From Emydura subglobosa (taxonomy: Eukaryota > Chordata > Testudines > Chelidae), in contig ML679969.1 in NCBI GenBank assembly GCA_007922225.1, positions 19,486,932-19,550,931 of the forward strand: DNA of 64,000 bases, in the 5' to 3' direction. This document shows positions 26,074 to 38,270 of this stretch, piece after piece. Position 1 is the stretch's first letter, and each line of letters begins with the position of its first letter. Below the pieces are notes generated by a model, which saw only the letters and a program-made list of their open reading frames with translations, searched no databases and had not been told where the DNA came from. The position numbers and the translations under genes were made by a program.

Positions 26074-26800
26074 TGTTGGAGGCTCAGTACAATTTGAGTT
26101 GCGTGACCACTGTCCTACAGGCCTAGCATAGCTTCAGTTGCTTGCTTGGCTATTCTGACTCCTGTAGCATGACATCTTCCAGTTGGCAGAGATGAATAGG
26201 ACTACTGAATAACCTTATAGATGTCTCAGTTTCTACATACCATGGCACATAAGACAAAATACAGATACTGTATGCTTGCAGCTGCACATAGATAATGGTA
26301 ATGGGAATAACAAGTTATCCTTGAACGTTTGGGGATACACTGTTTTATTGCCAAGGAGCATAGTTTTACTTCGCCACTCCTATCACCAGATGTTGTTTTG
26401 ATGACCCCAATTATCATGGTCAGAATGGAATGTAGTTAAGGGTGGAAACCCAATGTGGAGCGATAATTAGGTGAAGATTGTATATGGAAGGGTCACCACT
26501 TAGACAAAGCGGGGCGTTCCATCAACACCTGACTCTGCGGGAGGTGCTGCCGGTTGGACCAGAGGATCCACTGACTCCCTGGTGGGGCCCCTGAAGAAAG
26601 CCGTTCCTGTATACAGCCTTCTGAGTAACTGCTTAGCTCTCCAGGCTTAGTGAGTATGATATATTGTAGTTAATTTTAGGCTTTGTATCTAACTAGTATA
26701 TGTATAGAAAACCTTGCACATTAAATCTTATTGATCTACAAATCGGACGTACTGTGTCTCACTGGTATCTACACTGATCACAAAGTGTCCAGTATCAACA
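26074..26800 (+). mobile_element. Solo LTR (copy A) with 5-bp target duplication
   Basis: It begins TGTTGGAGGC and ends AGTATCAACA, so it has TGTTG...CAACA ends. It is flanked by acagc at 26069-26073 and again at 26801-26805. No internal retroviral or gypsy sequence adjoins it. An inverted copy lies at 59481-60240. ATTAAA near 26722, followed by about 80 bases to the end, suggests the + strand is the LTR sense strand. It interrupts the hAT remnant. The 5-bp duplication fits a gypsy or class III ERV type; which one is unknown. Confidence 0.9.
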
Positions 26801-27160
26801 ACAGCAACCCAAAACTGCCTGCCCTTTTCATCAAATTTTCTCCACAGTACAGGATCTGAAGGAACTTGGTCAGTAGTAGATCTCTTTCATTATCTTTGTC
26901 TTTTTTCTCCTTGTACAGCTTTGGGCGTAGTCAGATATTGGTCTATTTCTACAGACTTTCCTTCTGCTTGCAAATTTTCAATATTACCAGCTCCAGGTGG
27001 GATGCATTGCGTCCTGTCATTTTTTCCCCATACACTTCAGAATTCTCTTATAGGGCTTCCCTGGGTTTGAAGGAAAAAAAGACCCTCTAAGTTTCAGCTT
27101 TGGAATTTTTTCTAATAAAGCTGCTTCTTTTAAACATTTTTCCTTTCCATTTAGTGCCCT

Positions 27161-28019
27161 CACTGGAGCAGTGAGGGTTGGTATCTAAATCCATGATTGT
27201 CAAACTAGCTATCGGGGCAGTTAGAATACATTTAATGCCAGCGTGCACAGCATGAGCAACCACATCGTGGTACGTGCATTAATTTACATATTCATGTTGC
27301 GGGTCAAGCACTTTGGTGTTCATCTAAAAGTCGACTTGACTTCCGAGGCCCCTGGCCCTAGGCCCTGCAGGCCCGTCAGTTCCTATGACCCTGCCCCTGG
27401 GCTATGGGTCCAGTTGAGGAATACAGCAAAGCTCCTGGGCTATTTATGATGATCTGAATGGACAACTTTTGAGTTCTGCTCGATACTGGTTGCTCTTTAT
27501 ATGTCTGTGTCAGACAACCGCCTCCATTTTGGATGTGGGGCTCTTTACCTTCTCTGTTGGTGGCAGAGGGTTAACAATAGAGTGCTCTCCAGTTGACACT
27601 GAGTCTCTCTAAAAAATAAGCTGGCTCCTGCCCAGCAGACCTGGTTTAGCAGGGGAGATGTCGCCTAGCAACAGAGTCACCTGGTAAGGGTCTAGGATCA
27701 CCTGATCTGGTTGTCACCTGATCAAGGCCTGGGAGATTATGGCAGGACTGGCAGCTGGAGAGTGAGGGGGAGATGAAGGAAGTTTTTGGACATGAGGCTG
27801 GCCAAAGTCATGGGAGGCAAGCTTAGGGAGAAGGTTCCAGGTCTCAGAACATAAGCTGTTCATTGCAGCCAAAGGATCCTGGATGGCCCCGATGACTCTG
27901 ATCCCAGTCCAAAGAATGCCCTGGAGTGGTGAGAAAGCTGGGGCAGGGAATGTGTGTAGGGTTATTATTTTTCTGTAGATCTGTGCAGTAAGTAAAAAGC
28001 AGTGATTTTAGAGTCCTTT
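27161..28019. other. Unassigned sequence downstream of the hAT remnant
   Basis: No coding similarity is seen. It includes a stretch (27520-27960) rich in purine/CTGG words that looks like repeat-derived noncoding DNA, but I cannot name it. Confidence 0.35.
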
Positions 28020-28160
28020 AAATCAAAGGGTTAAAAAAACTGAATGGTGTTTGCCATGGCACTAATCATCAGATCTCTCTCTGTCTACCAAACCCCAAAG
28101 CTTGTTTAAAGCTGTTTAATGTTGCACAGTGACAGGATCATAACTTTTTGGTTCCATTTA
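28020..28160 (+). repeat. Diverged direct repeat, upstream copy
   Basis: The segment with 'ctaccaaaccccaaagcttg', 'aaagctgtttaatgttgcac' and 'agtgacaggatcataacttt' resembles 31190-31320 in the same orientation. The two could be remnants of one repeat family or the ends of one old element. Confidence 0.4.
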
Positions 28161-29029
28161 CTCCACTGAGATGAATACAACATTTTTGTTTTACCTGGCT
28201 GGATGTAACGGGTTAATACATACTTGCTAACTAATATCTTAGCACATAAGCAACTGTTTTCAAAATTGGTCTGAGAAACAAGGGCTTGAACATATCCTTG
28301 GAAATTTTAAAGTGTAAGATACTGTTACTTTTTTGGTACAATACAGATATTAAACAGTGTATTGAAGGCAAACCATAAATTGAGGAAAAGTGTGGGAATT
28401 TAAGGAAGTTTCAAGAAAAGAGTAAAAAACTTTGAAAAAATTTTGTAGGAGGCACAGCAGGTATTGGCCAACAGAACTTCTGGGTATAATAATTTGGACT
28501 GTCAAATGAATGTGTTTATATATACAGTTCTTGAATTTGGAAAAAGGGAATTCATGTAAAATGTAAAACCATTCAAAGTAACCTGGCAGTTTTGAAAGGC
28601 TTGACAATTGTTTTAAAGTATTTTTAACCTTGTAACAAATGCTTTGTTTTGTTGTTTATTTTAAGGTGTGTAGTTTCTGTAATGGGTAATTCTGAAGGTT
28701 TAATGTAAAAGTATTTAAAAAAAAAAAAGCAAAAGTGGCAAAAACCAAGTGTTGTGAATTGTTGACGATGAAGTTGCTTTAAAGGCTTTTTCTAAATAAC
28801 AACATGTGTTGCCCCTTGGTAAGAAAATGCCAGCTTAATAGAAGGCTGCTATGGCACTGATTTGTGAATTGAATTAAACCGCCCCCCCAAAATCATGGGC
28901 TGTTGCAGCATCAAACTGTTTGTAATTGTTTGGTTTTCGCAGTGTGGCTGGTTGGTTTTTTGTACAGGTAAAACAACCGGGTGCTAGAATAGACCCCTTG
29001 ATGGACTCAATTGCCACAGCCACTAAGTC
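28161..29029. other. AT-rich unassigned sequence
   Basis: No gene or nameable repeat is seen. It has an A-run at about 28718-28729. Confidence 0.3.
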
Positions 29030-29165
29030 CCAAAAATGTAGGACTGGACGGGACCTCAGCAGGTCATCTAGACAAGTGCCCTGCACTGAGGCAGGACTAA
29101 GTATTATCTGGCCGTGTTGCCCTCACAATGTCAGCAGGGAAACAAGTGGGCAGAGTCTGTCATAG
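29030..29165 (-). mobile_element. CR1 LINE 3' end fragment, antisense
   Basis: It contains 'gtaggactggacgggacctc', 'agcaggtcatctagacaagt', 'gccctgcactgaggcaggac' and 'taagtattatctgg', the complement of a CR1 3' end. Confidence 0.7.
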
Positions 29166-29178
29166 ACTGAAACTATGT

Positions 29179-29410
29179 AAGCTTTCTAGTGTAAATGCTT
29201 TAAGCCAACAGGAGAGAGCGCTCCCGCCGATTTAATTAATCCGCCCCCAACGAATGGTGGCAGCTATGTTGGCAGGAGTTTTCCCACTGACATAGCACTG
29301 TCCACACCAGAGCCTAGGTCGCTGTAACCTCTGTCACTCATGGGGGTGGCTTATTCACACCCAGAATGACATACGTTATAGCGACATAAATGGCAGTGTA
29401 GACATAGCCT
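29179..29410. mobile_element. MITE-like non-autonomous DNA transposon
   Basis: It begins 'aagctttctagtgtaaatgc' and ends 'ggcagtgtagacatagcct'. It has 'ggagagagcgctcccgccga', 'gcagctatgttggcaggagt' and 'actgacatagcactgtccac'. It is the same family as the pair at 4458-4985. Confidence 0.65.
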
Positions 29411-31189
29411 AAAAATGACTGAAAACGTTTACTCCTTGTGAGTGTTGCAACTGACTCATCAATGCAAAACTGGTTCCAAAGGGGCATCATCTTGCAGATG
29501 CTTTGTAAAAGACAGCTATACACTTAGGGTAACAGGGCCATCAGACCTTAACATTTTGCCAAGGAAGCAAATTTAACTGCCAGTGTCACACTTTCGCAAG
29601 TTGTGTAAATGTGCAGTTTTAAATGTGAACACGGCAAAAAGAATGGAAACATATTCTGTCTTTACCCATTCTGGGCATATGGCCAACAAAGTCATAAAAA
29701 TCAGGTTTGTTTTGAAACATCTTACAAAAGCATAACATCAGCAGCTTGGGGTTTGTTTAGCTATAAATACAGTTGTTACTTCTTAGCTTTAACTTACTTT
29801 TCTTTTTTGAAAAATTTGATTGTATCCGACTTGTAAATCCCAATTTTCGGATAAGGAACCTGAAAACCTTAAAATATAACCAAGTATCTTCCCTCCCCCT
29901 TTTTGTTTTCCATTCTTCCGTAGACTTAAACTAAAATAAGGTTTTTGTTTGTAATTGTGATTTTTGTGAACCAATGGCTGATCCTAGGTGGAACTGGTCC
30001 ATAAAAAAGGATTATGTCAAAAAAAATGGGCCTGCACAGTTTGGGTACATTTGAGTTCAACTGTAAAAAGTGAATGCAACTCGTTAAAATGTCAAACTAA
30101 CCTTATAACAACAAATGTTGATGGGAAAACATGCAGAAAGGAGGTAAAGACTAGCTTAGTACAAACAAACAGATCTGTTAATGCAACTCAAGGACTGTGT
30201 TAAAAACCTACCTGATAATCAAAATAAGTGGAGGACTGGAAATCAGTGAATCAAAATTGGTGTGTCAGAAATTAGGCCTAATTCGTGAACAAATTAATAT
30301 GAAGATGGACTGTTCTGCCCAACACTCCCTTCGGGGTTTTTACAAAGAAAAGACTTCCGGAGAAAAATACAGTAACAGAAGCTGTCGGCCAAAACCAGCT
30401 GCAGCGAGCTTTATCAGTATGGCTCCCACTTCTACTGGCTCCTGGGAGCCCAGGATCTGCTCCTGCATTAGTCTGATCCTGTGAGAGATCCTGACTGGAC
30501 CTGGTTGGAGAGAAGGATATTGCCACTGGGATATCACCAGCTCTACTTGCTCTGACTAACTCCAAAACACTTCCTACGATTGGATTTGTCACACACCCGC
30601 ACGCAGGGATGTCCTTTCCTTCCCACCTTACTTCTCGGTTTGTCTCTCTCCTTTTTAATTTTGTCTGATATGGGTCTGCCTTAGCCAGCCAAGACAGCAG
30701 AATCCACAATGCTGCCACAAGCCTGTGACCAGAAAGGCAGCCATGAGCAATGCCCTAAACCAGCCTGACACTGGTGCAAGTTTGCGAGATCTCTGAGTGG
30801 CTGATCAGACCGTGTGCTGGCCCTGAGGTCCTGCCGCAGGGAGTTTGCAAGTGCAAGTCAACCCGAGAGAGACAAGCTGCATTTTTTGTCTTTGCTGTTC
30901 TGTTCTCTCTCCTCTTGTCTTTGTACTGGAGGAAATGGGATTGGACTGTAACAGCAGCTCCAGCCCATCTCAACTAATTCCTTGGCTTTTGACCAAAGAG
31001 GACATTTGTTACCATCTAAAAGATGGTCAAACAGTGTTTTTCCCTTCCGAGGTCTCTTTCCAGCTAAAGGCAACAAGGGATGTTGTTAAAATAAAAGCTT
31101 TACTTAATACTTAACATTCAAATGCTTTAGTTGCCTTTCCTTTTCTCCATCTTTAATAATCGTGCTAAAAAAATGTAATAGTGCAACTT
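29411..31189. other. Unassigned repeat-like noncoding sequence
   Basis: No conserved domain is seen in any frame; a 146-codon - strand frame at 30278-30718 is unremarkable. The T-rich ends and a 'ttaaaataaaagctttactt' tail near 31087 suggest retroelement-derived DNA, but the family is not clear. Confidence 0.3.
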
Positions 31190-31325
31190 AAGGAGTTCAC
31201 TTAGTTTATCAAAAAGATGGAGGTCTTTGTACACCAAACCCTGAACCTTGCTGAAAACTGTTTAATGCTGGACAATGGCAGCATTATATTAACACCCACA
31301 ACTCTTTGGGCCCAGGTCGTCTGTC
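31190..31325 (+). repeat. Diverged direct repeat, downstream copy
   Basis: 'acaccaaaccctgaaccttg', 'aaaactgtttaatgctggac' and 'aatggcagcattatattaac' align with the copy at 28020-28160 in the same orientation, with many differences. Confidence 0.4.
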
Positions 31326-34300
31326 TAAATTAACATGCTAGGCTCCCCTTGCAGTAAGCAGGCCTGGTTTGAATCTTGCTCTTTCTTGGGGTGGTGAAGG
31401 GGGCTCAGCTGGACTCTAATATCAGAAAAGAATCCCAGGCCCTGTGAGACATGGACCTAAGACAAAAGCTGGGCTCTGCCCCCCCAGATGTGGTGGCTTG
31501 GAGCTGGCTTGAGTTTCTGCTCTGCAGCCACATGGCTCACAGAGTCTCTGCTACTGCATGATCTGAGCTAGAAATATAGAGGAAAAACCTTCCCCTGAGG
31601 CAGGCAGAAGGGGCCGGTCAGTGTCTGGCCTGGGTGTGGGGAGGACACACAACCTCAGAGGTTTGTTTGCTGAACCAACGTACATTGTCCTCCGGAGAAC
31701 TAACAGAAAATAAGCATATGGCAGCTCACTGGAGGATTTCTCCTCATCCTGGCCTGCCGGGGGAGGTGCCCACCGAGGGGGAAAGATCAATGGGTAAAAC
31801 ACAGTGGGCTGGCAGTGGCTCGTGCGCCTAGATGCCACCAGCCTCGTGCCCCAACAAACATGCCTCATCCCTGCCTCCCTAAACTCACACCACGGACTTC
31901 CCTGCCCTGCCAGCCTCCCCTGCTATTGTCCTGGGCCTCTCCTGAACAGCTGGCCCTGCTTGGGGTTCTGCCCTGCAGCCTTCAGCTATCCTCCTTAGCA
32001 GAGGAAGGCTGAGACCCACCAGTTCCTCTTCTAATGACTGCCAGCTACCCTCCCAGGTCTTGCTGACGGCCCCGGCCTGGACCTCTGAACGTTCATGCCA
32101 AGTGCTTGTGCTTGGCCCTCTGTAATCCCCAGCATGACACAGGGGGTGCAGGGAAAATCCTCCGGTAATGGGTGGCCCAGGAGTGACCTCACAGACCCTG
32201 TTGGAGAGCGTCAGACTTGCCCCAAGCCAGGTGGGGCAGAGGGAGGGGGGCAGTAGCTGCCACATGAGCAGGTTCCAGCGACCCCTGCTGGTTGCTCAGG
32301 AGTGAAATGGTTGCAGTGAGGGACAGAGTGTGGGTTGGCGTGGGGAGCCAGAGGCAGGATTGAGGGAAGGGGGACAAGGCCTCCGATAATACACAGACCC
32401 ACTACCTTGCTGTGCTCTTCAGAGCCCGTGCCTGTGCTGCCAGGCCAATGTTCCCCTCTGCAGTGCTGTGGAATGTGCAGGCAGCTCCTCCAGGTGCAGG
32501 AGCTCCCGGCAGGGCTGCATTGCCCATGTGCCCTGGGTTACTGCCGCCTGTCACATCCCACCTGCAATTTCCTCTCAGTGTCGTGCTCCAGCTCCTCTCC
32601 ACCACCCCAGCCATGGAGCCAAGCCTCTGGGGGGCACAGCACAGCTGCTGTTCCCATAATCCTTTGGAGTGGGGGGTGTTAACCTGGGAAACCAAAGACC
32701 TTTCACAGCATGCATGCACCAGCCCCTTCCTGTAACCTTAGCTATCTCATTTGCTTTCTATAGGCCCCTAATCACTGTTGTAGCCAGGCAGCAAGAGTTC
32801 ACTGGCCTCCTCTTGGAAAGTTTAGTTGCTTGGGGGCTAAATTCTCTGCTGATTTGGCATCCACACAGGCCTGCCCCGGACCTGTACTCCATAGAATGTG
32901 GGCAGCCCAGAAGGTGTGACCCATAAGCTAGGCAGCCTTGGCTATTTAGCCCAAGCTGAAGAAACCAACACTTTTCCCTGAGTTAATCCCTGGAGTATCA
33001 GCCACGATGGTAACATCACATGTGCACCAGCAGTGAGGGGGTGTCACAGTCCTGCTGAGCCTTGCGTGTCAGCAATTCTGCTCCTTTATCCTGGCTCCAG
33101 GCCAGGTCCAGCTTTCTGCCCATGTCACATGAGGTGCCCAGGTGGAGGTGGAGGCAGAGAAAATCTTAGGCAGCAGCTCCTATCCCTGCTCCTGCCCCAC
33201 CAGCCTTTGGAAATGCGACTGTTACTTGCTTGAGTTTGTCCAATGGGACTATTACGTACAGCAAGACACCATGGTGTTTTTGTGGCACATGATGATGGCA
33301 TGTGGTTACCTTCTGTCAAAACATTACAGCATCATAATTAAATGCTTGATACTCCAGCCACTGCATCTGGCTTTCCTGGGGCATGGACAGGCTTTCCTGC
33401 TATAAGGCCATGGAGTCCCATAGGGTGGTGAATGCTCCCATTCTACCTGCTATAAATCAGGAGCGGCTCCACCATAGGGAAAGCCTCAAATGCTGCGTGT
33501 GGTGTGGTAATGGCTGTATGTAATAACGGGTCGTGATGCCACCATGCTGCGTTGCAATGCAGTGACGTTCTGCAGGCCCCCAGAGTTATTTCACGGCCCA
33601 TTTGCATCTCACGTGTGAAGTGAGCAGGGCCAGTCACCATGGGGGGTGAGCCCTAGGGAGCAGAATGGGCAGCAATCCCATAAACAGACTGGAAACAGCG
33701 CTGAGTACGCCTCAACCTGGGAAGGACGAAGTCTGAGCGGCTCCCCTAACTGCCCGCGGTCGCTGGAGTGTGTAGGAGGAAAGTCATAGCCCTAGTGGGG
33801 CCTACACAGGAATCTTAGTGCTGGCCATGGAGTACACAAACAACCAGTGTACCGGCCAGCCAAATGTGCAGCCACTGGAGACCCTGCCCGCCAAACACAG
33901 GCCTCTATTGGCTGAAGCCCCATTAGCTGTAGGCGCTTTGGAGGTTATGGCCACCTGGACTGCTTGAGGTTATGGCCACCTGGACTGCTCAGGGTTGGCG
34001 TCTGTCCCACAGAGGGCAACTCTGCACACAACGCCCTACAGCCAGCTGGGGATGACTCAGCCGTGCTCCCGTAAGCGGGTGTATGGCTCTAGCCAGTTCC
34101 CTGGACTCCAGGCAGCAGTTTATTCCAAATACCATAAGAGGAGGTGGGGGTATTCCCCATCCCATCAGCCTCCTGGTGCTGTTGGCCCACTGGTCATGTT
34201 TATTGATGCAAAAAAACTCAGCTCAGGAAGTTCGATATCAGCCCTTATCCCCTGCTGCCTCCTTGACTTCCCCAGCCCCGGCCAGCCAGCCTGAGTCATG

Positions 34301-35104
34301 CAGCCGGGCATGGGATCAGGGCTCTCCCAAGGCCTTTGCCGCACTGCAACCATTGCGCTCGTCAGGAGAACAGCTGCCATCCCTGAGCCACCCTAGAGTC
34401 GGCCCTGTGGCCCCCAGCCATCAGGCCACCCTGATGTTCAGCTTTCCCAGAGCTCTGGCCACGCTGAGCTATCTTTGACACTGCTTGGCCCCAGCATGCC
34501 TTGTGGTCTGGCAGATTTCTGGGTTGGCTCCAGACCAGGTGCACACACAGTGAAGTATGAACGGGCATTCTGTCTTCCCGGGGGAACCACACGGGCATAG
34601 CTTGAGAGCAAACAGGGAAGCGGCATTGCAGCCAAAGACTTGCTTTGCTTGGGGGATGCCATGGTCCCCTGCCAACATGTGGTTTCAGCCTCTTTATTTG
34701 CAGAGTCAGATTTAAACCTCCGTCTGTTGGACTCCACAGACACAGCGTGTGTCCCAGCCAGCGTGTTACGCTGCCTTGAAAATCCCCCTTTGGCAAACAC
34801 CGTTCGCCTTCTGCTGTCCAGGCTGATTTTCCAGGTTGGAGTCACCTCAACTCGCACGCGCAGGGGGAGGGTCAGCATTGTGGGTGCATTGCATAATGCA
34901 GGACGGCCAGAGGGGGAGGGGGAAATAGGGCTGTGTTAACTGGGGTCCCATGTGCGATGGGTGGCTTTCCACTGACAGCTGTTCGTCACAATGATGGTGG
35001 GAAGAGAGCAACACACGAAGAAAGGCAGTTTGCTTCAACAGCAGCCGCAGAAGTCGTGGCACTGCAGTAACTCAGGGTAACGCAGCAGTGAAGACAAAGA
35101 CACA
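31326..35104. other. GC-richer unassigned intergenic sequence
   Basis: No exon with recognisable protein similarity was found on either strand. A 25-bp unit is duplicated in tandem at 33941-33990. The longer open frames (up to 146 codons) have no motif. Confidence 0.4.
33941..33990 (+). repeat. 25-bp tandem duplication
   Basis: Two adjacent copies start at 33941 and 33966 (gaggttatggccacctggac and five more bases). They differ only in the last base. Confidence 0.9.
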
Positions 35105-35300
35105 GAGGCCCCAGATAGGTCCAAGCCCTGCTGTGCTGGGTGCTGCACACACACAGCGAGAGCCACCCCACCCTGCCCCTCGTGTTTACGGTTTCAAGCC
35201 AAAGGCTGGGAGAGGAAAACAGGGCCAGGTCAGGCCAGGGACGTGACTCACCAAGGGCACACAGCAGTGAGTGGCAGGCTGCCTGAAAGAGCTAATCATC
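35105..35300 (+). repeat. MIR/CORE-SINE, sense, long copy
   Basis: It has the order 'ccctgctgtgctgggtgctg', 'cacacacacagcgagag', 'caaaggctgggagaggaaaa', 'gacgtgactcaccaagggca' and 'cacagcagtgagtggcagg'. This corresponds to the sense SINE from its middle through its core. Internal insertions and losses are present. Confidence 0.65.
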
Positions 35301-36107
35301 AAAACGGGCAAAGGCTGGATTATTCTCGCTATTTACTAAATGGTGACCTGAGACACAGTGATGCGCTCAGGGAGACAATCAGGAAGCAAAGCCAGAGCGC
35401 TTCTGGCCATCACTGGTGCCATAACCATCCGGCCCTCCTCCTTCTGCTGTTGGGGCACAGTGAATTGAAGGGAGTCTGTGGCAGAGCTAGGGTTAGAAAC
35501 TAGCTCTCACCTGATCTAGCCACTCACCATGCTGGGTCCCATCAAGTCCTGCCTACCCATGCTCCATTTCCCTATGTCCCATTGTAGCAAATCCTTGTTC
35601 TGAACACAGCACAATTGCCATAGAAAGCACACCTCCTTGGAGGGCTGGATTTGAACCCTTGACTTGCCACCCTATAACACAGAGCTCAGACACTTGCACT
35701 AAATAGAGACTTCTTTCTCGCTGCAGCCCTCACTGCTACTGAGCCCCCCCACCCTCCTGTACACCCAAGGCTAGTACATTACACCATGCCCTCTGCCTCC
35801 CAGGCCTGCTCTGTATTGCTCTTTCCTGTCTGGACCTGCTCATCTTCCTGGTGTCTTACTGACACCTGCTCTTTGTTCCCATATCTTGTCCCCTTCCACT
35901 ACCTCTCCCAGTGCCCCAGCTGCTCCTGCTCCATGCCCCACGCTTCACTGTGCCTCCCACTTCCAGTGCCTGCTCACAGGGGGTGAAAAAGGACTTTGTG
36001 CTCCTGATCACAACCAACCAATGAGTCCAACAGCATTGCTCAGCGGAGCCTCTCGGCTGCCCTTCTCCCCGGCTTAGTGGAAGTTTCAGCCCTGAGTTTC
36101 AGGGATT

Positions 36108-36935
36108 CTGAGATTCCAAGGCCAGACGGGACCATTATGATCATTGCACAGGCCAGAGAATGTCCCACAATGATCCCTAGAACAGCTTGTTTAGGAAAAG
36201 AGCCACTCTTGATTTAAAAATTGCCAGTGATGGAGATGCCACTATGACCCTTGGTAAATTGTTCCAGTGGTTAATTACCCTCACAGTTAAAAATGTACAC
36301 ATTTTCTGTCTCAATTTGTGTAGCTTCAATGACCAGCCATTGGATCATGTTAGACCTTCCTCTGCTGGACTGAAGAGCCCATTATTAACTATTGGGTCCC
36401 CATGTAGGTACTTACAGACTGTGAGCAAGTCACCCCTGAACCTCTTTGTTAAGCTCCCTGATTGAGCTCCGTGAGTCTCTCACTATACGGCATGTTTTCT
36501 AATCATTCTCATGGCTCTTCTCTGGCCCCTCTCCAATTCATAAACAACTTTCTTGACTTGTGGGCACCAGAACTGGACCCAGGATTCCAGCAGCGGTCAT
36601 GCAGTGCCAAATACAGAGGCAAAATAACTCTCTGCTCCTACTCGAGATTTCCATTTATGCATTGCAGGATCACATTAGCTCTTGGCCACGGCATTGCACA
36701 GAGTGCTCACATTCAGCTGATTAGCCACCACAAACCCCAGCTCTTTTTCAGAGCTGCTGCTTCCAGGATTGAGTCCCCGCACTGTGTGTGACTGACATTC
36801 TCGGGTTCTAGATGTTACGTTTATATGTAGCTATATTAAAACACATATTGCTTACTGCCCTCCAGTGCTGGAGGTTTCTCTGTATCAGTGACCTGGCCTC
36901 TTCATTATTTACCACTCCGCACTTTCTGTGTCAGT
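36108..36935 (-). mobile_element. CR1 LINE 3' end, antisense, long copy
   Basis: It starts 'gattctgagattccaaggcc' and continues through 'actcttgatttaaaaattgc', 'gaccagccattggatcatgt', 'catgtaggtacttacagact', 'ggcaccagaactggacccag', 'tgccaaatacagaggcaaaa' and 'cactgtgtgtgactgacatt'. This is the antisense of a CR1 3' region up to the RT C-terminal part. It is the longest copy of the subtype also found at 7519 and 14147. Confidence 0.85.
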
Positions 36936-38114
36936 GATGCTCAGGGATAATTTTCTGGTTCTTTAGCTGGCTCAGTGCTGCTCAGGCTCCCTTTCGACTG
37001 CATGCCATCACTGTCAGTTAAGCCTCAGAAAGGGATTTTTCAGAAGCTGACCTCTGAGTGACCAGGCGTGAAAGGCCCAGGAGAGGCGTGGTGTGAGGAG
37101 AGAGGTTTAGGTACCTAAACAACTGAACTGGTGCACCTGGCTGATGAGCACCTCCCTCCACATGGGATCCTCAGCTGTGACCCCTGCCCTGGAGATAACT
37201 GGCTGACCAGGCTTAGGTAGCCCATGTCCAAGCCTCTCTCTCTCCTACTCACGCATGGCACCGCTCTCATGCCTGCCCCACATTTTCCTGTGTCCAGCTG
37301 TCTTTTGTACGGGAGCTGAGTGTCCCACCCCTCCCCCACCCTGCAGTCGCGGGCCTGTTGCCCGCCGATCAGGTAGCAGGCTGTAGGTGTGCTCAGAGCA
37401 CGGCCCTGCTGGTGAGCTAGGTGTTCCCCTCACTTTGGATGGGAATCCTGCTTCAGGCCTTCCGAAGCGCCGAGCACTTGCTAGCAGTGGGAATGGCAGC
37501 AATGCTTGGGCTCCAATGACAGCGCTGACCAGCAGCAATGTAGGGGCCTTGAGGATTCAGGCACCTGGGAAAAGTCTGGTGGCACCTGAGCTGCTGCTTT
37601 GAAAATCTCAGAGTGGACTTACTGCCCTTACTACCTGTTTAGGCACCTAACTCCCTTTAATGGTCTGGCCTTAAGTGCACCCCAGATCACCTCAGATCAC
37701 AGCTCTGGCAAGCTCCTCCAACTAGGCCCGCCAGCACTCAATACGGCTCTGCAGCAAATGCAGCTGGTTGCGTGCAAATAATTCCCCAGGGCTAGTGCCA
37801 GCTCCAGAGGGGCAGAGGTAAGTCTGTGGGCAGTCACTGTAACTCTGTATTTCCTGGCTGGCAGAGGGCTGACGTTCCAGAAGAGCACAAGACATACAAG
37901 ACAGCCTTAGCTATGCATTAACAAAGGGCTGGGTCAGTGGATAGACTAGCATGCACCAATCTGTGTGCAGAGCGAGTTAAATATCTACTGCGCTATCAGA
38001 CTGAACTGTTAATATTGGACTGAGCCCAAACTGGCTCCGGTACCAGGGTCACTCGAGCGCATTTCTAGTTCAGCATGTTTTGCCAGCCCTGAACTGGAGA
38101 ATTGCCTTTCTGCT
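36936..38114. other. Unassigned sequence with 'gcacctaactccc' repeat fragments
   Basis: Fragments such as 'gtttaggcacctaactccct' near 37637 recall the motif in the ALPL-like intron at about 8060. They suggest an old dispersed repeat that I cannot name. No genes are seen. Confidence 0.35.
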
Positions 38115-38270
38115 CCCATTACTTATTATTTACACAAAACTAACACCCAGCAGCCCCATTGCACAAAATGCTGTGCAGACAGATAGTGAGAGATGCGCCC
38201 TGCCCTGGAAACTCTTGGTTGCCAATCCAGTGCGCTAGCCACTGGTCCACGCCCCCTTTCTTAGGGTACA
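38115..38270 (+). repeat. MIR/CORE-SINE, sense
   Basis: 'ttacttattatttacacaaa' is followed by 'cagcagccccattgcacaaa', 'atgctgtgcagacagatagt', 'gccctgccctggaaactctt' and 'gccaatccagtgcgctagcc'. This is the order seen in amniote MIR-type SINEs. Confidence 0.7.

Larger units (their letters stand above)
21370..27160 (-). pseudogene. hAT-type (Tip100/ZMYM-like, DUF4371) transposase remnant, split by insertions
   Basis: Read on the - strand, degenerate frames follow the order of a hAT transposase. An N-terminal piece is at 27150-26801. A segment like ARGLGFQDEV (domain start) lies near 25650. KYFSVILDSVPD, the conserved DSTPD-type motif, is at 25431-25398. GQSYDIA is at 25254-25231, then NGLQAHV runs up to 25185. 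After the CR1 insertion come CTAHSLNLVE at 22528-22490 and a DMRWS motif near 22350. The HAT-C-terminal tail (AVELELVQEMDFDDLI) is at 21470-21378. Stops and frameshifts occur throughout, so it is dead. It is interrupted by CR1 (22531-25184) and a solo LTR (26074-26800). Family assignment rests on motif order recalled from hAT proteins. Confidence 0.8.

Noticed and set aside
35640..35700. B-box-like 'ggatttgaaccc' complement suggesting a tRNA gene
   Set aside because: No acceptor stem or cloverleaf can be drawn around it. It is more likely a tRNA-derived SINE remnant.
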